Part shown: positions 1-5,631 of the stretch, piece after piece
Position numbering within the stretch: position 1 is the first letter of the stretch
Layout: each line of letters starts with the position of its first letter
NCBI GenBank assembly: GCA_005789375.1
Contig: SXXZ01000061.1
Span: 1 to 5,631 of the forward strand
Length of the DNA: 5,631 nucleotides
Origin: Verrucomicrobiales bacterium
GTDB taxonomy: Bacteria > Verrucomicrobiota > Verrucomicrobiae > Limisphaerales > UBA9464
Reading direction: 5' to 3'
Translations under genes and position numbers: made by a program
Notes under the pieces: generated by a model
Told to the model about the DNA's origin: nothing
The model's database searches: none
Seen by the model: only the letters and a program-made list of their open reading frames with translations

Positions 1-1
1 C

Positions 2-712
2 TTCACGCTGGCGCCGTTGATCACCGATATTTCCGCCGAGCGACGGCGTGAAATCCGGCAACTGGCCGAAGACTCTGGACTCGTCGTCTCGGGCATTCAC
101 TGGGTGCTGGCCTTCACTGAGGGCATGCACGTGAACCATCCGGACCCGGCCTCGCGCCAACAAGCCGCCGACTACTTGCGCCATGCGGTGGACTTTTGCG
201 CCGACCTCGGCGGCACACGCATGATCTTCGGCTCGCCCAAGCGCCGGGATATCCTGCCCGGGGTGACGCCCGAGCAGGCGCAGGCCTGGACGCTGGAGAC
301 CTTCCGGCCGGCAACGCGAACCGCGGAAGAACGCGGTGTGGTGATCTGCCTGGAACCCCTCGCGCCGTCGGAAACCAACTTCCTCAACACCGCCGCCGAG
401 ACCCGCAGCCTGGCCGATGCGATGGGTTCGCCGGCCTTTCAGATCATGCTCGACGTGAAGGCCATGTGCTCCGAAAACCAGCCGGTGGCCGACACCATCG
501 AGGCCTTCCGGGGGCGTTTCTCGTACTTCCATGCCAACGACGAGAACCTCAAGGGTCCGGGCTTCGGCGACACCGACTACCGGCCCATCGGCCAAGCCTT
601 GCGCAACACGGGCTATGAAGGCTGGGTGTCCGTGGAAGTCTTCGTGTTCGACGAAGGGCCCGAGGCCATCGCAACCCGCAGCCTGGCTCATTTAAAGCAG
701 CACTTGGCCTGA
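2..712 (+). CDS. Sugar phosphate isomerase/epimerase-like TIM-barrel protein (5'-partial)
   Basis: This gene probably encodes a metal-dependent keto-sugar isomerase or C3-epimerase of the xylose-isomerase-like TIM-barrel superfamily, acting in the cytoplasm. The frame is open from base 2, so the start lies upstream; 236 residues are visible. Counting from base 2, the metal ligands are Glu118 (in CLEPL), Asp151 (in MLDVKAM), His177 (in YFHANDEN) and Glu212 (in VSVEVF). These spacings (33, 26, 35) match E152/D185/H211/E246 of Pseudomonas cichorii D-tagatose 3-epimerase exactly, suggesting roughly 34 residues are missing. Glu124 matches E158 of that enzyme. The positions of its substrate-binding His188 and Arg217 hold other residues, so the substrate probably differs. 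A TTG at base 17 is merely an internal Leu codon. The enolase-superfamily gene follows after 21 nt and is probably co-transcribed. Hydroxypyruvate isomerase or inosose isomerase-like activity remains possible. The superfamily is confident, the substrate unknown. Confidence 0.88.
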   Translation, partial: FTLAPLITDISAERRREIRQLAEDSGLVVSGIHWVLAFTEGMHVNHPDPASRQQAADYLRHAVDFCADLGGTRMIFGSPKRRDILPGVTPEQAQAWTLETFRPATRTAEERGVVICLEPLAPSETNFLNTAAETRSLADAMGSPAFQIMLDVKAMCSENQPVADTIEAFRGRFSYFHANDENLKGPGFGDTDYRPIGQALRNTGYEGWVSVEVFVFDEGPEAIATRSLAHLKQHLA

Positions 713-733
713 ACTTGCCCCACCATTTTCGTC

Positions 734-2158
734 ATGTCTTCCACCCTGTCTACCAACCAGTGCCAAGTCACCGGCGTCGCCTTGTGGTTCCTGCCGGTTA
801 CAACGCGAGTGCCGTTGAAATTTGGAACCGAGGCCCTGACCTCCGTGACCTGTGCTCGGGTTAAGATCACCCTTTGCGGCGTGGGGGGCCGATCAGCCTC
901 CGGCTGGGGCGAAACGCCGCTCAGTGTCCAATGGGTGTGGCCCTCGGCCCTGCCCTACGCCCAACGGCATCAGGCACTACAGGACTTCTGCCAACGTCTG
1001 GCCCGCGCGTGGAATGCCTTCAACGAAAACGGCCACCCGATGCGGTTGGGCAATGCGTTTAACGAATCCGAGCTCCCTCGCTTGCAAGCCGGCTTCAACG
1101 CCGAACGCGCCGCCCAAGGGCTTGAAGCCCTGCCCCATCTGGCAGCTTTGGTATGCAATTCGGCCTTCGACATCGCCTTGCACGACGCCTTCGGCCAACT
1201 GCACGGACAGACTGCTTTCGAAATCCTAGAGCCCGGGGTTTTGACAGAAACTCTCGAGACATTCCTGACACCAGCTCCAGGCACTGAGGTCTCCTTCCAA
1301 GGCCGCTCTCTGAGCAGCTTCCTGCTGCCTGAGCGCCGCAATTCATTGGAAGCCTGGCACCTCGTCGGCGGGTTGGACCCAATCGATGCCTCGGAGCTCA
1401 CCGGCTCCGAGCCCCACGACGGCCACCCCGTGCTGCTGGCCGACTGGATTACCCGCGACGCCCTGCTGTGCCTCAAGATCAAGCTGCGCGGCAATGATGC
1501 CGACTGGGACTACCAGCGCATCGTTCGCGTCGGGCGTCTCGGACTGCCGCTCGGGGTCACCGACCTGACGGCCGACTTCAATTGCACCGTCCGGGATCCG
1601 GCCTACGTGTGCGAAATCCTCGACCAACTCCAGCGCGACCATCTCGACCTCTTCCAGGCGCTGACTTACGTCGAGCAACCCTTCCCTTACGATTTGGAGG
1701 CGCATCCGATTCCGGTGCACGAAGTGAGCCGGCGCAAGCCCCTGTTCCTCGATGAAAGCGCCCATGACTGGCGCTTGGTACGCCTCGGCCGGGAATTGGG
1801 TTGGACCGGTGTGGCCCTCAAGACCTGCAAAACCCAGACCGGAGCTTTGCTCTCGGCCGCCTGGGCCCAGGCCCATGGAATGCAATTGATGGTGCAGGAC
1901 CTAACCAATCCCCGCTTGGCTCAAATTCCCCACTGCTTGCTGGCGGCGCACCTACCTACCCTGCGCGGAGTCGAGACTAACGCCATGCAGTTCTACCCGG
2001 CGGCCAGTGACCTGGAGGCCACGGTTCACCCAGGTCTCTATCGACGTCGTGATGGTCGCGTAGATCTCTCTACCCTCACGGGTCCGGGATTCGGCTATGC
2101 CGGTGCTGAGACCATCCGCGAACCCGGCGCACCGAGCCTCGTCCTTGGGAATATCTGA
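734..2158 (+). CDS. Enolase-superfamily enzyme, muconate cycloisomerase/dipeptide epimerase-like
   Basis: The product is a cytoplasmic, Mg-dependent enzyme of the mandelate racemase/muconate lactonizing branch of the enolase superfamily. Such enzymes abstract a proton next to a carboxylate to racemise, dehydrate or cycloisomerise an acid. The N-terminal cap domain covers about residues 10-165 and includes a GWGE motif and an ALHDAFGQLHG helix. The barrel starts at the KxK motif Lys248-Ile-Lys250. Metal ligands are predicted at Asp281 (ADFN), Glu314 (VEQPF) and Asp340 or Glu341 (FLDES), and the second general base at Lys363 (ALKTCK). All catalytic positions are filled, so it should be active. 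At 474 aa it is about 100 longer than typical relatives, partly through a long connection (residues 166-247) before KxK. A usual Glu-Ser-like barrel-end motif is replaced by QDLTNP (388-393). ATG 734 is chosen because the cap strand follows directly; no Shine-Dalgarno site is evident. It lies 21 nt after the sugar isomerase gene. Substrate unknown; o-succinylbenzoate synthase seems unlikely without men neighbours. Confidence 0.87.
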   Translation: MSSTLSTNQCQVTGVALWFLPVTTRVPLKFGTEALTSVTCARVKITLCGVGGRSASGWGETPLSVQWVWPSALPYAQRHQALQDFCQRLARAWNAFNENGHPMRLGNAFNESELPRLQAGFNAERAAQGLEALPHLAALVCNSAFDIALHDAFGQLHGQTAFEILEPGVLTETLETFLTPAPGTEVSFQGRSLSSFLLPERRNSLEAWHLVGGLDPIDASELTGSEPHDGHPVLLADWITRDALLCLKIKLRGNDADWDYQRIVRVGRLGLPLGVTDLTADFNCTVRDPAYVCEILDQLQRDHLDLFQALTYVEQPFPYDLEAHPIPVHEVSRRKPLFLDESAHDWRLVRLGRELGWTGVALKTCKTQTGALLSAAWAQAHGMQLMVQDLTNPRLAQIPHCLLAAHLPTLRGVETNAMQFYPAASDLEATVHPGLYRRRDGRVDLSTLTGPGFGYAGAETIREPGAPSLVLGNI

Positions 2159-2319
2159 ACCCATTGATTTCCCTGAAGTTCGAAAAACCTCCCCCCTGGC
2201 AGCGAATTTGAGGTCGCGGAGCCGTGGGTGAAAGACCCGAGAGAAAACAGATCGGAGACAACCCACGCAAAAAACCCCGTTGTTCCCGGGAGGCATGCAG
2301 GGTCACTCTTGGTCCCTCT
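2159..2319 (+). other. Intergenic region and probable leader of hom, with small inverted repeats
   Basis: This 161-nt stretch is the only sizeable gap and separates the catabolic pair from the hom operon. It should carry the operon promoter, but I find no convincing -35/-10 pair and no T-run terminator for the preceding gene. Two inverted repeats share one arm. CGTGGGT (2223-2229) pairs perfectly with ACCCACG (2261-2267), while GGGT (2226-2229) can instead form a short hairpin with ACCC (2235-2238) around a GAAAG loop. The right-hand repeat is followed by CAAAAAACCCC, not by a T-run. GGGAGG at 2288-2293 is the only Shine-Dalgarno-like hexamer here, but lies 26 nt before the hom start. I do not recognise a known riboswitch. 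Any regulatory role is inference. Confidence 0.45.
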
Positions 2320-3678
2320 ATGATGGAGCAGGTTAACTTGGGTTTAGTCGGTGGCGGCACAGTGGGTGGTGGCGTCTGGCAAGCGCTGCAACGCAACGGC
2401 GATCTCATGGCCGCTCGGCTGGGGGTCCGATTGAACGTCGTCCGCATGGCCGTGCGCGATCCGAAGCGAACACGCGGATTCACCGTACCCGCCTCGGTAC
2501 TGACCGGCGACTGGAGCGAGGTGGTGCATGATCCCAAGGTCCAGCTCGTGGTCGAATTGATGGGCGGAGTGACAACAGCACGCGAGGTGGTCCGCGCAGC
2601 CCTCAAACTGGGCAAGCCGGTGGTCACCGCCAACAAGGCTCTCCTCTCGGCCCACGGCCCAGAACTCTTCGCCTTGGCTGCGAAGCATCAGACGAACCTC
2701 TACTACGAAGCCGCCGTCGCCGGGGGCATTCCCATCATCAAGGCGCTCCGGGAATCCTTCGCCGGAAACCGGATCACGCGCATCGCCGGCATCGTCAATG
2801 GCACCTGCAACTACATCCTCACCCGGATGAAGCTTGAGGGGGCCGAGTTCGCGGATGTCTTGGCCGATGCTCAACGCTTGGGCTACGCCGAAGCTGAACC
2901 GTCGCTCGACGTCGACGGCCACGACGCCGCTCACAAGCTTGGAATCCTCGCCTCGCTGGCCCACGGCTTCTGGGTTAAACCGGGCAGCATCCATACCGAG
3001 GGCATCCGCCACATTTCCAAGCTCGATATCCAATTTGCCGGGCAACTGGGCTATACCATCAAGCTGCTCGGGATCATCCAGCCGGTCGCAGCTCCAGCCC
3101 CAGCCCAAGGAAAGAAGTCCAAGAAGACGACCGACGACGGTCAAGATTCTGCCATCCAGGTGTCGGTGTACCCGGCCCTCGTTCCCAATACCCATGTGCT
3201 CGCCTCGGTCAACCACGCCTTCAATGCCGTGGCCGTCCGCGGTGACACCGTGGGAGACACTTTATTCTACGGACGCGGAGCGGGTCAGGACCCCACCGCC
3301 AGTTCCGTCTTGGGAGACCTGGCCGATGCAGCCCTCGACTTGCGCGCCGGAAACCATCACCGGGTTCCCCCGTTCGTCAGCCACAATGGCCAAGGCACCG
3401 TGGCTTCGATGGACTCCATCTCGTCACGGTTCTACGTCCGGCTCGATGTCTCCGATCGACCCGGCGTCTTTGCGCGCATCGCCACTGTGCTGGCTGGGGC
3501 CAAGATCGGTATTTCCTCCATCATCCAGCCCGAAGGACACACGGGCGAAACCGTTCCGGTCATCCTCATGCTCGACGCCGCCAGCAACCTGTCGGTTCGT
3601 AAAGCCTTGGCGACGATCGGCAAACTCCCTGTGGTGAAATCCACCCCGGTGGTTTTGCGCGTCGAGAACCTCGACTGA
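2320..3678 (+). CDS. hom: Homoserine dehydrogenase with C-terminal ACT domain
   Basis: Homoserine dehydrogenase (EC 1.1.1.3) reduces aspartate semialdehyde to homoserine with NAD(P)H, the branch point to threonine and methionine. The 452-aa protein opens with a Rossmann nucleotide-binding loop (GLVGGGTVGGGV, about residues 8-19), then ANK (104-106) and NGTCNY (160-165). The catalytic region (188-207) has Glu191, Asp197, Asp202 and Lys206, matching E208/D214/D219/K223 of the yeast enzyme with the same spacing. An ACT domain (about 370-450) ends the protein, implying allosteric feedback, usually by threonine in this family. Residues 255-278 form an unusual Ala/Pro- then Lys-rich insertion (KKSKK at 265-269), probably a surface loop. 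The start is ATG 2320 (or adjacent ATG 2323), which places the Rossmann strand at the usual distance. An in-frame GTG at 2224 would add 32 basic residues with no family counterpart. There is no aspartokinase domain, so it is the monofunctional type. thiL begins 6 nt after the stop. Confidence 0.96.
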   Translation: MMEQVNLGLVGGGTVGGGVWQALQRNGDLMAARLGVRLNVVRMAVRDPKRTRGFTVPASVLTGDWSEVVHDPKVQLVVELMGGVTTAREVVRAALKLGKPVVTANKALLSAHGPELFALAAKHQTNLYYEAAVAGGIPIIKALRESFAGNRITRIAGIVNGTCNYILTRMKLEGAEFADVLADAQRLGYAEAEPSLDVDGHDAAHKLGILASLAHGFWVKPGSIHTEGIRHISKLDIQFAGQLGYTIKLLGIIQPVAAPAPAQGKKSKKTTDDGQDSAIQVSVYPALVPNTHVLASVNHAFNAVAVRGDTVGDTLFYGRGAGQDPTASSVLGDLADAALDLRAGNHHRVPPFVSHNGQGTVASMDSISSRFYVRLDVSDRPGVFARIATVLAGAKIGISSIIQPEGHTGETVPVILMLDAASNLSVRKALATIGKLPVVKSTPVVLRVENLD

Positions 3679-3684
3679 GTTCGG

Positions 3685-4650
3685 ATGGCTGATGTTTCTC
3701 TGCCCCAATCCGGACGCATGAACGAGTTTCAACTCATCAACCGACTCAAGTCGCTGCTGCCGCTCAACGACTCCGTGGTGGTGGGCGCAGGCGACGATTG
3801 CGCGGTGCTGGCGCCCCCGGCCGCGGGCCAACAACAGCTCTTCAAGACCGATGCCGTGGTGGAGGGAGTCCATTTCACCGCTGAAACCCCCGGTGAAAAA
3901 GTGGGGCGAAAAGCCCTGGCTCGCGCCGTGAGCGACATGGCTGCCATGGCCGGCACCCCCACCTCGGCCGTCATCACCTTGGGGCTTCCCGCCGGATTCT
4001 CTCCCGAAAGGATCGAAGCCATTTATCGGGGCATGGCCCAGTTTGCGAGTCAGGTCGGCATAGCGCTCGTCGGCGGGGAAACCACCCGGAGCCCGGGCGC
4101 CTTGTTTCTGAATGTCGCCTTGCTGGGCACGGTACCCACAGGACGCGCCGTCCTCCGGTCGGGCGCGAAGGTGGGCGACGCGGTCTTCGTCACCGGTGAA
4201 CTGGGAGGTTCCATCGAGGGACACCATCTCGACTTCGAACCCCGCCTCACCGAAGCGCGCTGGTTGGCCGAGCACTTCGACATCCACGCCATGATAGACC
4301 TCAGCGACGGGCTCGCCGGCGACCTGCAACATATCCTCCAAGCCAGCCAAGTTCCCGGGGGCGAAATCTTGGCTCCAGCCCTGCCCATCCGTCATGCAGC
4401 AAGACTTCGGGCCCGCTCCGGTGATATGGCCAAACCGGCCGTCGTGGCTGCCCTAACCGATGGCGAGGATTTTGAACTCGTCCTCACCGTGGCGCCCGCA
4501 GATGCCGTGCGACTGCTTGACGGCTGGAAGGCGCGCTTTCCGGAAACCCGCCTCACCTGCGTGGGCAGACTCAACAATCGGCCCGGGCTCTTTTTGCGGG
4601 ACGAGCGCGGACTCAAGCCTCTGGGCCACGGATTCCAACACTTCGAATAA
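3685..4650 (+). CDS. thiL: Thiamine-monophosphate kinase
   Basis: ThiL (EC 2.7.4.16) phosphorylates thiamine monophosphate with ATP to thiamine diphosphate, the last step of cofactor synthesis, in the cytoplasm. It belongs to the PurM/AIRS-type ATP-binding superfamily. Seen from Met 3685: GAGDDCAVL (34-42), the TDAVVEGVHF metal/substrate motif (55-64), SDMAAM (83-88), GGETTRS (130-136), GDAVFVTGELGGS, DLSDGLAGD (205-213) and DGEDFEL (259-265). The length of 321 aa is normal. The family usually has Asp in GGDT; here Glu132 gives GGET, as in PurM itself. The start is ambiguous. ATG 3685 lies 6 nt after hom, whereas ATG 3718 begins MNEFQLI, close to the usual ThiL N-terminus, and would give 310 aa. 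Neither has a clear Shine-Dalgarno site. The stop codon TAA overlaps the tsaE ATG by one base, suggesting translational coupling. SelD and HypE, which share the fold, are unlikely given the FxLI...GDDCAV start. Confidence 0.95.
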   Translation: MADVSLPQSGRMNEFQLINRLKSLLPLNDSVVVGAGDDCAVLAPPAAGQQQLFKTDAVVEGVHFTAETPGEKVGRKALARAVSDMAAMAGTPTSAVITLGLPAGFSPERIEAIYRGMAQFASQVGIALVGGETTRSPGALFLNVALLGTVPTGRAVLRSGAKVGDAVFVTGELGGSIEGHHLDFEPRLTEARWLAEHFDIHAMIDLSDGLAGDLQHILQASQVPGGEILAPALPIRHAARLRARSGDMAKPAVVAALTDGEDFELVLTVAPADAVRLLDGWKARFPETRLTCVGRLNNRPGLFLRDERGLKPLGHGFQHFE

Positions 4651-4652
4651 TG
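4648..4652 (+). promoter_or_regulatory. TAATG stop/start overlap coupling thiL and tsaE
   Basis: The bases TAATG contain the thiL stop TAA (4648-4650) and the tsaE start ATG (4650-4652). No Shine-Dalgarno-like sequence precedes this ATG, so re-initiation by ribosomes finishing thiL is the plausible way tsaE is translated. The overlap is seen directly; the coupling is inferred. Confidence 0.6.
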
Positions 4653-5084
4653 CCGACCGTGCGGACCACATCCCCGGAGCAAACCGAGGCTCTTGGCGAA
4701 CAGGTGGGGCGTGCGGCTCAGGCCGGCTGGGTCGTAGGCCTCGATGGTGATCTGGGTGCCGGCAAGACGGCCTTCGTTCGTGGTTTCGTTCGAGGGCTGG
4801 GCTGCGCATCCCGAGCTCATTCCCCAACCTTCGCGCTCGTCCACGAATACCGCGGAGGACGTTTGCCGATCCAACACCTCGACCTGTACCGATTGGGATC
4901 GGCCGAGGATCTGCACTCGGCCGGACTCGACGCCTGCCTGAACCCCATCGACGCTGTCTCCATTATCGAGTGGTTTTCGCGAATCGACAGCCTGGTTCCA
5001 TTCCTGCCGTCGCTCCACCGGATCTCTTTGCGCTGGGTCGATGAATCGACCCGTGAAATTACCCATGATCTGCCTAGCCTTTGA
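4650..5084 (+). CDS. tsaE: tRNA threonylcarbamoyladenosine biosynthesis ATPase TsaE
   Basis: TsaE (YjeE family) is the small P-loop ATPase that works with TsaB and TsaD in transferring threonylcarbamoyl to A37 of ANN-decoding tRNAs (t6A). It is thought to drive turnover of the TsaB-TsaD complex. The 144-aa product has the family's normal size. A Walker A loop spans residues 33-40 (GDLGAGKT, with Lys39 and Thr40). The SPTF switch-like motif is at 58-61, HLDLYRL is at 76-82 with Asp78 as probable Mg ligand, and the conserved Glu107-Trp108 pair follows. These positions agree closely with the characterised Haemophilus influenzae homologue HI0065. It starts within the thiL stop codon and its last 20 nt overlap tsaB, its functional partner. 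No Shine-Dalgarno site is visible, so coupled translation is likely. Identification is confident. Confidence 0.96.
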   Translation: MPTVRTTSPEQTEALGEQVGRAAQAGWVVGLDGDLGAGKTAFVRGFVRGLGCASRAHSPTFALVHEYRGGRLPIQHLDLYRLGSAEDLHSAGLDACLNPIDAVSIIEWFSRIDSLVPFLPSLHRISLRWVDESTREITHDLPSL

Positions 5085-5631
5085 ATTCACCAGCGACCGC
5101 CGCTCGGTGGCAATTAGCGACGGGGGCCAACGGGTTCTCAGCCAGGTGGTGCACGACCGTGGCCGAACCACCCCGGTCTTCCACCTGATCGAACAAGCCC
5201 TTGCCGAAGCTCAAGTGGCTCGGGCCTCCATTGAGCGCCTGGCCATTAGCATCGGGCCTGGCAGCTACACGGGCATCCGGTTGGCCATTGCAGCGGCCCA
5301 AGGATGGCATCTGGGCACAGGCATCGACGTGGTGGCGGTGGATACTTTTGAAGCCTTGCTGCGCCAAACGCTGCGCCCGGCGGTCGCTGGCCCTCGAGTC
5401 CTCTGCGTCAACGCCCAGCGGCAAGAATTCGCCGTCCGGGAATGGGATGGACAGGGTTGGACAGGCCCCCTGCATCTAGAGTCCGCAGAGCTGCTGCTGC
5501 AGCGAATCACTGGCGGGCAACCCATGTTTGGTCCGGACCTCGGCGCTTGGATTCGAGGCCTTCCCTCCACCTCCACCGCCAGCGAACTGGCAGCCCGAGC
5601 CGATGCGCTCGAGGCTTACCCTCAGGCGAGC
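5065..5631 (+). CDS. tsaB: tRNA threonylcarbamoyladenosine biosynthesis protein TsaB (3'-partial)
   Basis: TsaB (YeaZ) is the ASKHA-fold scaffold that dimerises with TsaD, the catalytic subunit of t6A synthesis, and recruits TsaE; it is not itself thought to be catalytic. From ATG 5065 the frame is open to the last base of the window: 189 residues and no stop. The family hallmark GPGSYTGIR occupies residues 64-72, preceded by the LAISI strand and followed by a helix (AIAAAQGWHLG) and VVAVDTFEALL, as in other TsaB proteins. The N-terminus reads MICLAFEFTSDRRSVAI, whereas many family members have LAIDTST; Glu replaces the usual Asp. Family members run about 200-240 aa, so most of the gene is present, with only the C-terminal tail outside. 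The start overlaps tsaE by 20 nt. ATG 5065 is chosen because the first beta-strand starts there. Confident from both the motif and the tsaE neighbour. Confidence 0.94.
   Translation, partial: MICLAFEFTSDRRSVAISDGGQRVLSQVVHDRGRTTPVFHLIEQALAEAQVARASIERLAISIGPGSYTGIRLAIAAAQGWHLGTGIDVVAVDTFEALLRQTLRPAVAGPRVLCVNAQRQEFAVREWDGQGWTGPLHLESAELLLQRITGGQPMFGPDLGAWIRGLPSTSTASELAARADALEAYPQAS

Noticed and set aside
2159..2222. Possible promoter or terminator directly after the enolase-superfamily gene (TTGATT at 2164-2169)
   Set aside because: The sequence 17 nt downstream (AACCTC) is not a -10 box, and no GC hairpin with a T-run is present.
2224..2319. N-terminal extension of homoserine dehydrogenase from GTG 2224
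   Set aside because: It would add 32 highly basic residues before the Rossmann fold with no family counterpart. ATG 2320/2323 fits the normal N-terminus.
2295..2336. A 13-codon reading frame (ATG 2295 to TAA 2334-2336) preceded by GGGAGG and overlapping the hom start, resembling a leader peptide
   Set aside because: The GGGAGG ends one base before the ATG, too close for a working Shine-Dalgarno site. The peptide has no run of Thr, Ile or Met codons and no terminator hairpin follows.
2344..3216. Long antisense open frame (290 codons) opposite hom
   Set aside because: It lies wholly inside a well-supported gene, shows no recognisable domain, and long antisense open frames are expected in GC-rich DNA.
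3424..4395. Long antisense open frame (323 codons) spanning the hom/thiL junction
   Set aside because: It is the shadow of two conserved genes on the other strand, with a His/Gly/Asp-rich composition and no known motif.
4392..5171. Antisense open frame (259 codons) opposite thiL, tsaE and tsaB
   Set aside because: It overlaps three genes with clear motifs; its translation is Arg/Ser-rich with no fold signature.

Overview
The window is GC-rich bacterial DNA, tightly packed, with every recognisable gene on the + strand. I see no RNA gene, mobile element, CRISPR array or long repeat. The best taxonomic guess is a Verrucomicrobiota- or Planctomycetota-like bacterium. This rests on the flavour of the sugar isomerase and enolase-superfamily proteins, the hom-thiL-tsaE-tsaB gene order, the GC richness and the scarcity of Shine-Dalgarno sites. 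It is an inference from memory, not a database result.

Left part (1-2158): two genes that look metabolic and catabolic. The first is the 3' part of a TIM-barrel sugar isomerase/epimerase, cut by the window's left edge. Its Glu-Asp-His-Glu metal ligands have exactly the spacing of D-tagatose 3-epimerase, but two substrate-contacting residues differ. It is followed after 21 nt by an unusually long member of the enolase superfamily (474 aa) of the muconate-cycloisomerase/dipeptide-epimerase type. That protein has all its catalytic Lys/Asp/Glu/Lys positions in place but an enlarged cap-to-barrel connection. The substrates of both are unknown; they may act in one pathway.

Middle (2159-2319): a 161-nt gap, the only real intergenic region. 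It separates the two modules and presumably holds the promoter of the next operon. It contains small inverted repeats that could form alternative hairpins, but no riboswitch, terminator or promoter I can recognise.

Right part (2320-5631): a compact run of four housekeeping genes. These are homoserine dehydrogenase (hom, Thr/Met biosynthesis, with a C-terminal ACT domain and an unusual lysine-rich insertion), thiamine-monophosphate kinase (thiL), and tsaE and tsaB for the t6A tRNA modification. Spacing is 6 nt between hom and thiL, a 1-nt overlap (TAATG) between thiL and tsaE, and a 20-nt overlap between tsaE and tsaB. This suggests one transcript with translational coupling. tsaB runs off the right edge and has no stop codon in the window.

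Nothing here looks like a wholly new system. The points most worth a second look are the paired isomerase and enolase-superfamily enzymes and their altered active-site positions.
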